NCBI RefSeq assembly: GCF_001905825.1
Contig: NZ_LIVV01000007.1
Coordinates: 372,001-436,000 of the forward strand
DNA length: 64,000 nt
Reading direction: 5' to 3'
Origin: Streptomyces sp. CB02009
GTDB taxonomy: Bacteria > Actinomycetota > Actinomycetes > Streptomycetales > Streptomycetaceae
How positions within the stretch are numbered: position 1 is the stretch's first letter; every line of letters starts with the position of its first letter. A model generated the notes under the pieces. It was given only the letters and a program-made list of their open reading frames with translations. It was not told the DNA's origin and ran no database searches. This document shows positions 33,734-45,351 of the stretch, piece by piece. A program made the position numbers and the translations under genes.

Positions 33734-34732
33734 GTGAGGGACACACGAGAGAGCCGGCTGCTCCTGGTGCTGCTGATCGCCATCGCGTTCGCATTGATCA
33801 CGGTGGACATCCGCGGCGGCCAGGAGTCACCCGTCGACGGTGCCCGACAGGCCGCAGCGGCGGTCTTCGGGCCGGTCGAGAACGGTGTGGCGGCCGCCGT
33901 CGATCCCATCGGCAACGCCATAGGCGCGGTCAGGGACTCCGGCGAGCGGCACACCCGGATCGCGGCCCTGGAGAAGGAGAACGCCGAGCTCAAGGCGGAG
34001 CTCGGCAGCGACGACCGCAACCGCAACCGGCTGCGCGAGCTCGACTCCATCCTGAAGACCGCCGGCGCCGGGCAGTACGGCATCAAGGGCGCCCAGGTCA
34101 TCGCCATAGGAGCGGCCCAGGGCTTCTCCTGGACCGTCACCGTCGACGTGGGCGCGCGCGACGGCATCAAGCGGGACATGACCGTCCTGAACGGCTCCGG
34201 GCTCGTCGGCCGCGTCACCACCGTCGGTCCCTCGACCTCCACCGTCCTCCTCGCCAACGACCCCGACTTCACCGTCGGCACGCGCATGGAGAAGTCCGAC
34301 GAACTCGGCTTCGCCACCGGCCAGGGCGACCGCCCGCTGCTCGTGCAGCTCCTCAACGGCAAGGCCAAGGTGAAGAACGGCGACCGGCTCGTCACCTTCG
34401 GCTCGCGCGCCGACAAGCCGTTCGTGCCGGGCGTCCCGGTCGGCGAGGTCGTCCGCGTCGACCCCGCGGGCGGCGGCCTGACCCGCAACATCTACGTCCG
34501 CCCGTACGTCGGCTTCACCAAGCTCGACATCGTCGGCATCGTGGTCCAGGCCCCCCGCGCCGACCCGCGCGACACGGTCCTCCCGCAGAAGCCCAAGCCG
34601 GCGCCGACCGTCACCGTCACGGTCACGCCGACGGCGACGCCGCAGGACGGGCAGCAGGCCGCCGACGGACAGCCGAACACGCAGGGCCGGAACCAGCAGC
34701 AGGGCCAGGACCAGGGGGACGTGACACCGTGA
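33734..34732 (+). CDS. mreC: Rod shape-determining protein MreC
   Basis: A 332-aa membrane-anchored protein. One N-terminal helix (about residues 9-24) is followed by a predicted coiled coil (about 71-105, with ALEKENAELKAEL), then the beta-rich MreC core (GLVGRVTTVGPSTSTVLL) and a Pro/Thr/Gln-rich tail (from about 290). MreC links the MreB filament to PBP2 outside the cell. GTG start; GAGGAAAGG lies about 16 nt upstream. Its stop overlaps the GTG start of mreD (GTGA), so translation is coupled. Confidence 0.94.
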   Translation: MRDTRESRLLLVLLIAIAFALITVDIRGGQESPVDGARQAAAAVFGPVENGVAAAVDPIGNAIGAVRDSGERHTRIAALEKENAELKAELGSDDRNRNRLRELDSILKTAGAGQYGIKGAQVIAIGAAQGFSWTVTVDVGARDGIKRDMTVLNGSGLVGRVTTVGPSTSTVLLANDPDFTVGTRMEKSDELGFATGQGDRPLLVQLLNGKAKVKNGDRLVTFGSRADKPFVPGVPVGEVVRVDPAGGGLTRNIYVRPYVGFTKLDIVGIVVQAPRADPRDTVLPQKPKPAPTVTVTVTPTATPQDGQQAADGQPNTQGRNQQQGQDQGDVTP

Positions 34733-35397
34733 AGTTCAACCGGATCCTCCTCTCCGCCACCCTGATCGTGGTGGCCCTGGTCGTGCAGGTCTCCGTGCTC
34801 GCCCGGCTCCAGCTGCCCGGCGCCGTCCCCGACCTGGTCCTGCTCACCGTGGTCGGCCTGGCCCTGGTGTACGGACCGGTCAGCGGCTCGCTCATCGGCT
34901 TCAGCGCCGGCCTCCTCGCCGACCTGGCCCCGCCCGCCGACCACGCCGCCGGCCGCTACGCCCTCGTGCTCTGCGTCATCGGCTACCTCGTGGGCCTGGC
35001 CCGCCCGGAGAACGGCCGGCTGACCTCGGCGGCCGGCCCGATGGCCGTCGTCGTCGCGGCCGCCGTCGGCTCCACCCTGCTGTACGCGGGGGTGGGCGCC
35101 CTCGTCGGCGACACCGCCGCCCGCCATGTCGGCCTGGGGTTCCTGCTGTTCACCGCGGCCGTGTACGACCTGCTCCTCGCGCCCTTCACGGTGCCGCTCA
35201 TCATGGCGCTGGCCCGACGCGCGGAGAACGACCCGCTCGCCGACGCGGGCGGGGGCAACGGCGCCGACGTCGCCTCCGGCTGGCTCTCCTCCGGCACCGG
35301 CCTGAGGATCGGCAACCAGCGCGGCGGCCTGCGGGTGAAGACCGCCCGGAGCCGCGCCTCACGGGCCGGACGCATCAAGGGAGTCAAGCGACTGTGA
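34729..35397 (+). CDS. mreD: Rod shape-determining protein MreD
   Basis: A 222-aa integral membrane protein with about five or six helices and a basic C-terminal tail (RVKTARSRASRAGRIKGVKRL). The segment QLPGAVPDLVLLTVVGLALVYGP is typical of actinobacterial MreD. It overlaps mreC by 4 bp and precedes the PBP2 gene by 19 bp, consistent with one operon. Confidence 0.93.
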   Translation: MKFNRILLSATLIVVALVVQVSVLARLQLPGAVPDLVLLTVVGLALVYGPVSGSLIGFSAGLLADLAPPADHAAGRYALVLCVIGYLVGLARPENGRLTSAAGPMAVVVAAAVGSTLLYAGVGALVGDTAARHVGLGFLLFTAAVYDLLLAPFTVPLIMALARRAENDPLADAGGGNGADVASGWLSSGTGLRIGNQRGGLRVKTARSRASRAGRIKGVKRL

Positions 35398-35416
35398 CCG
35401 AGGGGGCCCCGACCGT

Positions 35417-37693
35417 ATGAGCAACATCCCCGAGACAGGGCGGACCCCTCGGGTCCAGATCCGGCTCGTCGTCATCCAGATCCTCGTCTTCTCGCTGCTG
35501 CTGACCCTGGGGGGCCGGCTCTGGTACCTCCAGATCCGCAACGGCAAGGAGTACACGGACGAGGCGAAGAACAACCACGTCCAGCAGGTCGTGCAGCCCG
35601 CCGTGCGCGGCTCCGTCCTCGATGCCCGCGGCGTCCCGCTCGCGGACAACGAGACCCGGCTCGTGGTCTCCGCGTCCCGCACCGAGATGATGAAGATGAA
35701 GGACCGCGGCAGGACGGTCCTGACCCGGCTCGCCGACGTCCTCGACATGAAGCCCGACGACGTCATCAACAAGATCCGGCTCTGCGACTCCAAGACCCCG
35801 AAGCCCTGCTGGAACGGTTCTCCCTACCAGCCGATCCCGGTCACGGACGAGGCCACCACCCAGCAGGCCCTCCAGATCCGCGAGCGCGCCGAGGACTTCC
35901 CCGGCATCACCGCCGAACCCACCGCCGTACGCCGCTACCCGGCGCCCGGCAAGGCCCGCACCTCGCAGGTCCTCGGCTACCTCTCGCCCGTCACCGACGG
36001 CGAGATCGAGAAGGCCAAGGACACCGACTCGCCGTTCCTCCGCTCCGACCAGATCGGCCGGTCCGGCATCGAGCGCACCTACGACAAGGAACTGCGCGGC
36101 AAGGCCGGCGTCACCCGCTACGAGGTCGACAACCTCGGCCGGGTCATCGGCCAGGCCCAGAACGACCCCGCGGTCCCCGGCTCCAACGTCGTCACCTCCA
36201 TCGACGCCCGCGTGCAGGCGGTCGCCGAGTGGGAGCTGCACAACGCGATGGTCGAGGCCCGCAAGGTGTACGACAAGAACACCAGCGAGAACTACAAGGC
36301 CGACTCCGGCGCCGTCGTCGTCATGGAGAACAAGACCGGCCGGATCGTCGCCATGGCCTCCCAGCCCGACTACGACCCCAACGCCTGGGTCGGCGGCATC
36401 TCCGCCAAGGACTACGCGGCCCTCACCGGCAAGGACTCCAACTTCCCGCTCCTCAACCGGGCCATCCAGGGCCAGGCCGCCCCCGGCTCGATCTTCAAGG
36501 TCATCCCGACCACCGCCGCGGTCAACGCCGGATACGACTTCAACGGGCGCTACCCGTGCCCCTCCTCGTACTCCATCGGCAACCAGGTCTTCAAGAACTT
36601 CGAGTCCCAGGGCCACGGCTCCATCACCCTCGGCCAGGCCCTCGAGGTCTCCTGCGACACCGTCTACTACGCCCTCTCCCACCAGCAGTGGCAGAAGGAC
36701 GGCGGGATGAAGCCGAAGAAGAACGCCAACGACTGGTTCTACAAGACGGCCCACCAGTTCGGCCTCGGCGCCGAGACCGGCATCGACCTTCCCAACGAGG
36801 TCACCGGCCGGGTCCCCGACCGGAAGTGGAAGCAGGACTTCTGGGCGGCCAACAAGGACTACTGGTGCAAGATCGGCAAGCGCGGCGGCACCTACGTGCA
36901 GCAGCTCTCCTACGAGAACTGCCTCGAAGGCAACCTGATGCGCGCCGGTGACTCGGTCAACTACTCCATCGGCCAGGGCGACACCCTCGTCACCCCCATC
37001 CAGATGGCCACCATCTACGCCGCCATCGCCAACGGCGGCACCCTCTGGAACCCCACCGTCGGCAAGGCGATCATCAGCCCCGACGGCAAGGACGTCACCG
37101 AGATCAAGCCCAAGGCACACGGCAAGCTCCCCATGGACACCAAGACGCAGGCCTTGATAGAGGAAGCCCTCGCGGGAGTCGCCACCCGCGGTACGGCCGC
37201 CTGGCGATTCGGCGGCTGGCCGCAGGACAAGATCCCGATGCACGCCAAGACGGGTACCGCCGAGGTCTACGGCAAGCAGACGACCTCCTGGTTCGCCACG
37301 TACACCAAGGACTACGCGATCGTCATGACGATCGCCCAGGGCGGTACGGGCTCCGGCGCCTCGGGCCCCGCCGTCCGCAACATCTACGACGCGCTCTACG
37401 GACTCGACGACGCCGGCAACCAGGACCTCAAGCGGGCCCTGCTGCCGCAGCCGCAGAAGACCCTCCCGAAGATCGAGGCCGACGGCTCCATCGACCCCCC
37501 GAAGGTCACGCCGTACGACCCGGAGATCGGGAAGATCGACCCCGACGCGCCCCTGAGCACGCCGGACGGCACCCAGCAGCCCGACCCGGCCGACCCCGGC
37601 GGGACCGACCCGGCCGACCCCGGCCAGGCCGACCCCGACAAGCCCGACCAGCAGGAACTCGCGGGCCCGCCCGCCGCCTGGCGGAGGGACTGA
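35417..37693 (+). CDS. mrdA: Penicillin-binding protein 2 (class B transpeptidase)
   Basis: A 758-aa class B PBP that cross-links peptidoglycan together with RodA. It has a single N-terminal membrane helix (about residues 18-38) and a dimerisation domain. Transpeptidase motifs are S358-x-x-K361 (GSIFK), S412-C-D414 and K611-T-G613. The C-terminal 90 residues are rich in P, D and G (repeats of DPADPGG/T) and probably disordered, an extension typical of Streptomyces. Next to mreD and 4 bp before rodA. Confidence 0.95.
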   Translation: MSNIPETGRTPRVQIRLVVIQILVFSLLLTLGGRLWYLQIRNGKEYTDEAKNNHVQQVVQPAVRGSVLDARGVPLADNETRLVVSASRTEMMKMKDRGRTVLTRLADVLDMKPDDVINKIRLCDSKTPKPCWNGSPYQPIPVTDEATTQQALQIRERAEDFPGITAEPTAVRRYPAPGKARTSQVLGYLSPVTDGEIEKAKDTDSPFLRSDQIGRSGIERTYDKELRGKAGVTRYEVDNLGRVIGQAQNDPAVPGSNVVTSIDARVQAVAEWELHNAMVEARKVYDKNTSENYKADSGAVVVMENKTGRIVAMASQPDYDPNAWVGGISAKDYAALTGKDSNFPLLNRAIQGQAAPGSIFKVIPTTAAVNAGYDFNGRYPCPSSYSIGNQVFKNFESQGHGSITLGQALEVSCDTVYYALSHQQWQKDGGMKPKKNANDWFYKTAHQFGLGAETGIDLPNEVTGRVPDRKWKQDFWAANKDYWCKIGKRGGTYVQQLSYENCLEGNLMRAGDSVNYSIGQGDTLVTPIQMATIYAAIANGGTLWNPTVGKAIISPDGKDVTEIKPKAHGKLPMDTKTQALIEEALAGVATRGTAAWRFGGWPQDKIPMHAKTGTAEVYGKQTTSWFATYTKDYAIVMTIAQGGTGSGASGPAVRNIYDALYGLDDAGNQDLKRALLPQPQKTLPKIEADGSIDPPKVTPYDPEIGKIDPDAPLSTPDGTQQPDPADPGGTDPADPGQADPDKPDQQELAGPPAAWRRD

Positions 37694-37697
37694 ACCG

Positions 37698-38897
37698 ATG
37701 ACCGCACCCCACGGCTTCTCCGTCTCCCGGTACGCCCCCGAGCGCGGCACGCTCGCCAAACTGGCCGCCCGCGACTCGGTGGTCCGCCGGCTCGACTGGC
37801 CGATCCTGCTCTCCGCGCTCGCGCTCTCCTTCATCGGGGCGCTGCTCGTCTGGTCCGCCACCCGCGGCCGCACCGAGCTCAACCAGGGCGACCCGTACTA
37901 CTTCCTCTTCCGGCACCTGCTCAACACCGGCATCGGCGTCGCCCTGATGATCGGCACGATCTGGCTCGGCCACCGCACCCTGCGGGGCGCGGTCCCGGTC
38001 CTCTACGGCCTCTCGATCGTGCTGATCCTCGCCGTGCTCACCCCGCTCGGCGCCACCATCAACGGCGCCCACGCGTGGATCGTCGTCGGCGGCGGCTTCT
38101 CGCTCCAGCCCAGTGAGTTCGTGAAGATCACGATCATCCTGGTGATGGCGATGCTGCTGGCCGCCAAGGTCGACGCGGGCGACCAGATCCACCCCGACCA
38201 CCGCACCGTCGCCAAGGCCCTCACCCTGGCCGCGCTCCCCATGGGCATCGTCATGCTGATGCCGGACCTCGGCTCGGTCATGGTCATGGCGGTCATCGTG
38301 CTCGGCGTGCTGCTCGCGTCCGGCGCCTCCAACCGCTGGGTCCTCGGACTGATCGGCGCCGGCGTCGGAGGCGCGGTCCTCGTCACCGCGCTCGGGATGC
38401 TCGACGAGTACCAGATCAACCGCTTCGCGGCCTTCGCCAACCCCGACCTCGACCCGGCCGGCGTCGGCTACAACACCAACCAGGCCCGGATCGCGATCGG
38501 CTCCGGCGGCCTCCTCGGCGCCGGGCTCTTCAAGGGCTCCCAGACCACCGGCCAGTTCGTGCCCGAGCAGCAGACCGACTTCGTCTTCACGGTCGCGGGG
38601 GAGGAGCTGGGCTTCGTCGGCGCCGGCCTGATCCTGCTGCTCCTCGGCGTCGTCCTCTGGCGGGCCTGCCGGATCGCCCGCGAGACCACCGAGCTCTACG
38701 GCACGGTCGTCGCGGCCGGGATCATCGCCTGGTTCGCCTTCCAGTCCTTCGAGAACATCGGCATGACGCTCGGCATCATGCCGGTCGCCGGACTGCCGCT
38801 GCCGTTCGTCTCGTACGGCGGCTCGTCGATGTTCGCGGTGTGGGTGGCGATCGGACTGCTCCAGTCGATCAGGGTCCAGCGGCCCATGACCGCCTAG
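37698..38897 (+). CDS. rodA: RodA/FtsW/SpoVE-family peptidoglycan glycosyltransferase
   Basis: A 399-aa polytopic SEDS protein with about ten helices that polymerises lipid II into glycan strands, paired with PBP2. The family signatures LQPSEFVKI and GLPLPFVSYGGSSMF are present, as is a long extracellular loop near AGVGYNTNQARIAIGSGGLLGAGLFKGSQT. GGAGGGA precedes the ATG and the gap after mrdA is 4 bp, so the two are translated together. Confidence 0.96.
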   Translation: MTAPHGFSVSRYAPERGTLAKLAARDSVVRRLDWPILLSALALSFIGALLVWSATRGRTELNQGDPYYFLFRHLLNTGIGVALMIGTIWLGHRTLRGAVPVLYGLSIVLILAVLTPLGATINGAHAWIVVGGGFSLQPSEFVKITIILVMAMLLAAKVDAGDQIHPDHRTVAKALTLAALPMGIVMLMPDLGSVMVMAVIVLGVLLASGASNRWVLGLIGAGVGGAVLVTALGMLDEYQINRFAAFANPDLDPAGVGYNTNQARIAIGSGGLLGAGLFKGSQTTGQFVPEQQTDFVFTVAGEELGFVGAGLILLLLGVVLWRACRIARETTELYGTVVAAGIIAWFAFQSFENIGMTLGIMPVAGLPLPFVSYGGSSMFAVWVAIGLLQSIRVQRPMTA

Positions 38898-38972
38898 AGG
38901 ACGTCCGGCGGATCCCCCAGGGGATTTCCGGACAGGCTGACGGGCGTACTCCCGCGGAGTTCACTTCCCGTC

Positions 38973-38985
38973 TAGATTCGATTCA
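38973..38985 (+). promoter_or_regulatory. Leaderless-type -10 of the CYTH-CHAD gene
   Basis: TAGATT (38973-38978), 6 bp, then the ATG at 38985. No ribosome site is present between them and no clear -35 is seen. Confidence 0.5.
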
Positions 38986-40511
38986 TGGCGGACACGAAGC
39001 GAGAGATCGAGCGGAAGTACGAAGCCACCCCCCGGACCGGCCTCCCGGACCTGACCCGGGCGGCCGGGGTGGCGTCGGTCACCGACGAGGGCGTCACCGA
39101 ACTCGACGCCGTCTACTACGACACCCCCGACCTGCGGCTCGCCGCCGACGCGCTCACCCTCCGCCGCCGCACCGGCGGCGCGGACGCCGGCTGGCACCTG
39201 AAGTTCCCCGTCGCCTCCGGCATCCGCGACGAGATCAGAGCCCCGCTCTCGGACACGCTCCCGCGGTCCCTGGCGGGGCTCCTGCGTTCCCGCGTCCGGG
39301 ACGCCGAGGTCGTCCCCGTCGTCCGCCTCCGCTCCTCCCGCGACGTCCGCCACCTCCGCGACGGCGACGGCACCCTCCTCGCCGAACTCTCCGTGGACAC
39401 CGTGCACGCCGAGGGCCTCACGAGCGGGGGAGAGGCCGCCTGGACCGAGATCGAGGTCGAACTCGCCGACGACACCGACCCCGCCGTCCTCGACGCCGTC
39501 GAGAAGCGCCTCAGGAAGGCCGGCATCCGGCCCTCGGACTCCCCGTCGAAACTCTCCCGCGCGCTCACCGAGACGGGCGTGGAGCCCGAGACGCCCGCGG
39601 CCCCGCCGGAGCCCCCCGGTGCGCCCGGCACCGCCGGAGCCGCCGTCCTCGCCTACGTACGGGAGCAGGTCGAGGCGGTCGTCGCGTACGACCCCGCCGT
39701 ACGGCGGGGCCTGCCCGACGCCGTCCACCAGCTGCGCGTCGCCTGCCGCCGGCTGCGCAGCGCCTTCAAGACGTACCGGAAGGTCCTCGACCGGGAGGTC
39801 ACCGACCCGATCGGCGAGGAGCTGAAATGGCTCGCCGGAGAACTCGGCGTCGCCCGCGACCAGGAGGTCCTCGACGAACGGCTGCGCGCCCGCCTCGACG
39901 AGCTGCCCCGCACCCTGGTCCTCGGCCCGGTCAAGGCCCGGCTGCGCCGCCGTGACGCCGCCCACGGCAGGACCGCCCGCCGCCAGGCCCTCGCCGCCCT
40001 CGACTCCGCCCGCTACCTCGCCCTCCTCGGCACCCTCGACGCCCTGCTCGCCGACCCGCCGCTGCGCGCGGACGCCGCCGGCGACGCCCGGACGGTCCTC
40101 GCCCGCGCCGTCCGCAAGGACCACGCCCGCCTCGGTCACCGGATCGGCCACGCCCTCTCCCTCGAACCCCCGCACGCACGCGACCTCGCCCTCCACGAGG
40201 CCCGCAAGGCCGCCAAACGCGCCCGGTACGCGGCCGAGGCGGCTCGCCCCACCCTCGGCAAGCCCGCGAAACGGCTTGCGAAGCGGGTGAAGGCCGTCCA
40301 GAGCCTGCTCGGCGAGCACCAGGACGCCGTCGTCGCCCGGGGCGCCCTGCGCGAGCTCGCGGTCGTGGCCCACGGCGCCGGCGAATCGGCCTTCACCTGG
40401 GGACTTCTGTACGGACACGAGGAGGCCGCCGCGCTGGCCGCCGAGCGGGCGCTCCCCGGGGTCTGGGCCAGGGCCTCGGCCCCGGAACTCACGGCGTCCC
40501 TGACCCGCTGA
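38985..40511 (+). CDS. CYTH and CHAD domain protein
   Basis: A 508-aa two-domain protein. The CYTH domain (about 1-195) opens with the hallmark EIERKYE (ExExK) and has alternating charged strands of the triphosphate tunnel fold. The CHAD domain (about 215-505) is helical and rich in conserved His/Arg, e.g. HQLRVACRRLRSAFKTYR and LHEARKAAKRARYAAEAA. CHAD proteins bind inorganic polyphosphate and CYTH enzymes act on triphosphates, so a polyphosphate-related role is likely. It follows rodA by 87 bp but has its own leaderless-type promoter. Confidence 0.93.
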   Translation: MADTKREIERKYEATPRTGLPDLTRAAGVASVTDEGVTELDAVYYDTPDLRLAADALTLRRRTGGADAGWHLKFPVASGIRDEIRAPLSDTLPRSLAGLLRSRVRDAEVVPVVRLRSSRDVRHLRDGDGTLLAELSVDTVHAEGLTSGGEAAWTEIEVELADDTDPAVLDAVEKRLRKAGIRPSDSPSKLSRALTETGVEPETPAAPPEPPGAPGTAGAAVLAYVREQVEAVVAYDPAVRRGLPDAVHQLRVACRRLRSAFKTYRKVLDREVTDPIGEELKWLAGELGVARDQEVLDERLRARLDELPRTLVLGPVKARLRRRDAAHGRTARRQALAALDSARYLALLGTLDALLADPPLRADAAGDARTVLARAVRKDHARLGHRIGHALSLEPPHARDLALHEARKAAKRARYAAEAARPTLGKPAKRLAKRVKAVQSLLGEHQDAVVARGALRELAVVAHGAGESAFTWGLLYGHEEAAALAAERALPGVWARASAPELTASLTR

Positions 40512-40563
40512 GCACCGGGGTACGCTTGAGAGTCGCCCCCCTGCCAGCTCACGAAGGTTCGAG

Positions 40564-42492
<1,929 letters not shown>

Positions 42493-42550
42493 CCCACGCG
42501 GGACCCGCGCGAAGGACCGGACCCCGGACCCGCGCGGACAGGCACGAAGA

Positions 42551-42586
42551 AGAGGCGCCCGGAGCGGATTCGCTCCGGGCGCCTCT
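42551..42586. terminator. Bidirectional terminator after the radical SAM gene
   Basis: Perfect 16-nt arms (42551-42566, 42571-42586) around GATT, with TTTCG after. It lies between convergent genes. Confidence 0.93.
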
Positions 42587-42620
42587 TTCGTACGCGCGGT
42601 CCGTGGTCGGCCGCCGGCCG

Positions 42621-44933
42621 CTAGGCCCGGGCCACCGGGCGGTCCTCCGTGTCCGCCTGGGCGTCCGCCTGGCGCGGCACCGACGCCTCGGCCACCCGCG
42701 GCGACGGGGCCGGGGTGCGCTCGGCCACGGGCACCACGGCCGGCCGGGGCCGCTCCTCGCCGAGGAAGACCCGGCGGACGACCCGCTCGGCGGCGAAGCC
42801 GTCGTCCCAGGAGCAGAAGCGCTCCCGGAAGGCCTGCCGCAGGGCGGCGGCCGGCTCGGCCTCCCAGGCGCCGCCGCGGAAGGCCTCGATCAGCTCGTCC
42901 TCGGTGGTGGTGATCACACCGGGGGTGTCACCCGGCTCGCCCGAGAGCAGGTCGAAGGTCACACCGCGGCAGGTGCGGTACATCTCCCAGTCGTCGGCGT
43001 ACGTCACGATCGGCCGGTCGAGGTTGGCGTAGTCGAACATGATCGACGAGTAGTCGGTGATCAGGGCGTCCGACGCCAGGCAGAGCTCCTCCACCGACGG
43101 GTACCGCGACACGTCGATCAGCGCGCCCCGCTCGGCGAGGGCGGCCAGCTCCGGGTCGCCGCCGTAGAAGTAGTGGGCACGGACCAGCAGGACGAAGTCC
43201 GGGCCGAGTTCGCGGGCGAAGCGCGCGAAGTCGAGGCGCGGGACGAAGGAGTCCTTCTGGTGGTCGCGCACGGTGGGGGCGTACAGGACCGCCTTCCTGC
43301 CGTGCCCGATGCCGAGTTCGCCGCGGATCCGGCGGACGTCCGCGGCGGTGGCGCGGTAGTACACGTCGTTGCGCGGGTAGCCGGTGTTCAGGGTCCGGAA
43401 GGCGGCCGGGTAGACCCGCTCCCAGTGCTCGGTGGAGTGCTGGTTCGACGAGACGCTCCAGTCCCAGCGGTCCACCCGCTCCAGGAGCTTGTCGAAGTCC
43501 ATGCTGCGGGCGACGGCCGGGTACTGCTGCTGGTCGAGACCCATCCGCTTGAGCGGGGTGCCGTGATGGGTCTGCAGGTGCACCTGGCCGGGGCGCTTGA
43601 CCACGGAGTCCGGGAAGTTCACGTTGTTGACCAGGTACTTGGCCCGGGCCATCGCCTTCCAGTAGCCGAAGGTGGCCGGGGCGATCCGGGTCACACCGGC
43701 CGGCACGCTGCCCGCGTACGCCTGGTTCACGACCCACACGCCGCGCAGCGCGGGCGCGAGCTTCTTGGCGGCCTCGTGCACCGCGAGCGGGTTGCAGCCG
43801 GGGGTGCGGCCCCAGTACGCCGAGTAGACGGCGAGGTTCTCGTCCAGCGGGAGGCGGCGCTGCACACCGTAGTAGGCGCGCAGGGCCTTGCGGCCGCCCC
43901 AGCGCTTGGTCCGGCCGAGGGCGCCGAAGGCCGTCTCCCGGGTGCCGTTGACCGTCTTGAGGGCCTCGAACGCGGCGTACGAACCGGTTCGCATCACCTT
44001 GAACTTCAGGCCGAGCATGCCGGGCGGCGGGGTGAAGCCCGCGGGCTCGTTCCTGCGGTAGGTCTTGCCGGCCTGCTTGATGTAGGCGCGCCGGTGGCTG
44101 CGGGGTATTCGGAAGCCGCGGGCGAAGGTGAAGAGGAAGTGCGCGACCATCCGCTCGAAGACGAGCCTGCGGTACGCGTCGAGACCGGGACGGCCCTCGA
44201 GGTGGTCGAAGACCCGCTGGTACTGATCGAAGATCACGAAGTGCTTGCGCGGGGAGCTGCTGCGCATCGAGCTGCCCTGGCGGCGCTGGCGGTACTCGAC
44301 GACCACGTACTCCAGGCCCGCGACGCGCTGGGCGTCGGCCATGGTCGTGTAGACCATGAGCGCGTCCTCGTACAGCCCGTCGGTGAAGGTGTAGCCCCCG
44401 CCGGTGAAGAAGTCGCGGCGGTAGACGCGGTTCCACACCACGGCGAAGATCCGCAGCAGTTCGAGCTCGTCGACGGGGCTGACCACCCGGTCGCGGATGG
44501 CGGCCAGGTACGGGCCGGTCTTGCTGGTCTCGACGCTGCCGTCCACATGGGTGCGGACGTGGTCGAACAGCAGGATCTCGGGGTCCCGGGCCGCGTCGAG
44601 GCGGTCGGCCATGGCCTGCAGCGAGCCGGGGCGGATCGAGTCGTCGCCGTCGATGAAGAGCAGGTAGTCGCCGCGGGCGTGCTCGACGCCCGTGTTGCGG
44701 GCGGCGCCGATGCCGCCGTTCTCGGCGCGGTGGACGGCGCGGACCCGCGGGTCACGGGCGGCGAACTCGTCGATGATGGCGCCGCTGCTGTCCACGGAGC
44801 AGTCGTCGACCGCGATGATCTCGAAGTCCCCGTACCCCTGCGACGTCACCGACTCGAGGCACTCACGGATGTAGCCCTCGACCCCGTAGACCGGGATGAT
44901 CACGCTGAATCTGGGGGTAGCTGCAGCCGCCAT
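42621..44933 (-). CDS. GT2 glycosyltransferase - TagF-type glycerophosphotransferase fusion
   Basis: A 770-aa two-domain protein. Residues 8-110 form a GT2 (GT-A) domain with FSVIIPVYGVE, an aspartate in IIAVDDCS, and the DGDD metal site. Residues about 430-735 form a CDP-glycerol glycerophosphotransferase-like domain with the paired histidines in THHGTPLKRMG (about 455), YAPTVRD, and ITDYSSIMFDYANLDRP. TagF enzymes polymerise glycerol or ribitol phosphate in teichoic acids, so this protein probably makes part of a phosphate-containing wall glycopolymer. The start at ATG 44933 gives AAGG and GGAG upstream; the open frame to 45113 was rejected. Divergent from the larger homologue. Confidence 0.9.
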   Translation of the reverse strand: MAAAATPRFSVIIPVYGVEGYIRECLESVTSQGYGDFEIIAVDDCSVDSSGAIIDEFAARDPRVRAVHRAENGGIGAARNTGVEHARGDYLLFIDGDDSIRPGSLQAMADRLDAARDPEILLFDHVRTHVDGSVETSKTGPYLAAIRDRVVSPVDELELLRIFAVVWNRVYRRDFFTGGGYTFTDGLYEDALMVYTTMADAQRVAGLEYVVVEYRQRRQGSSMRSSSPRKHFVIFDQYQRVFDHLEGRPGLDAYRRLVFERMVAHFLFTFARGFRIPRSHRRAYIKQAGKTYRRNEPAGFTPPPGMLGLKFKVMRTGSYAAFEALKTVNGTRETAFGALGRTKRWGGRKALRAYYGVQRRLPLDENLAVYSAYWGRTPGCNPLAVHEAAKKLAPALRGVWVVNQAYAGSVPAGVTRIAPATFGYWKAMARAKYLVNNVNFPDSVVKRPGQVHLQTHHGTPLKRMGLDQQQYPAVARSMDFDKLLERVDRWDWSVSSNQHSTEHWERVYPAAFRTLNTGYPRNDVYYRATAADVRRIRGELGIGHGRKAVLYAPTVRDHQKDSFVPRLDFARFARELGPDFVLLVRAHYFYGGDPELAALAERGALIDVSRYPSVEELCLASDALITDYSSIMFDYANLDRPIVTYADDWEMYRTCRGVTFDLLSGEPGDTPGVITTTEDELIEAFRGGAWEAEPAAALRQAFRERFCSWDDGFAAERVVRRVFLGEERPRPAVVPVAERTPAPSPRVAEASVPRQADAQADTEDRPVARA

Positions 44934-45351
44934 GCCTTGTCGTCTCCTCAGTCGAACCGCTCGGATGAAGTATGACAGGAGCCCTTCCGCGCCCCCGAGG
45001 CCGCGGGCGGCCGCCCCGGAACCGTTCCCGCCCACGTCACCGCCGCTTTCGCCCCCTGCGGGGCCCTCCGTCCGATCGGTGACCCGGCGACGAAGGGGTG
45101 ATGACGGACACAACGGCAGGAAAACGGCCGTGGTACGGATCGTCTATTCTGGAGTGCTGCGGCGGCCGGGGGGTCGCCGCAGAGTCGTATAGGCCGAGCG
45201 GAACCAGGTCTTGCCGAGGGCTGGGCGGGTTTTTCCCGGAGGGCGGAGACGCCCTCGTCGGTCCGCAGGAAAACCGAAGAGCACGCCCCGTCACCCCTCA
45301 GGCGCTCGAGCTTGTCGAGCGGGTCTGAAACGGAAAGGAACGCAGAACTAC
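44934..45351. other. Divergent intergenic region between the two TagF-type genes
   Basis: 418 bp without a supported gene. On the plus strand TATTCT (45145-45150) could be a -10 box, giving a 5' leader of about 195 nt before the gene at 45352. A perfect 7-bp hairpin (45303-45321) lies 13 bp before the ribosome site. No known riboswitch was recognised. Open frames here are GC-rich shadows. Confidence 0.5.
45303..45321 (+). promoter_or_regulatory. Leader hairpin before the large GT2-TagF gene
   Basis: CGCTCGA and TCGAGCG arms around GCTTG, perfect 7-bp stem, just upstream of GAAAGGA. It could modulate access to the ribosome site. Confidence 0.4.

Noticed and set aside
45160..45340. Possible riboswitch (e.g. 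cyclic di-AMP type) in the leader of the large GT2-TagF gene
   Set aside because: The conserved core sequences of known classes were not found; only a simple hairpin is supported.
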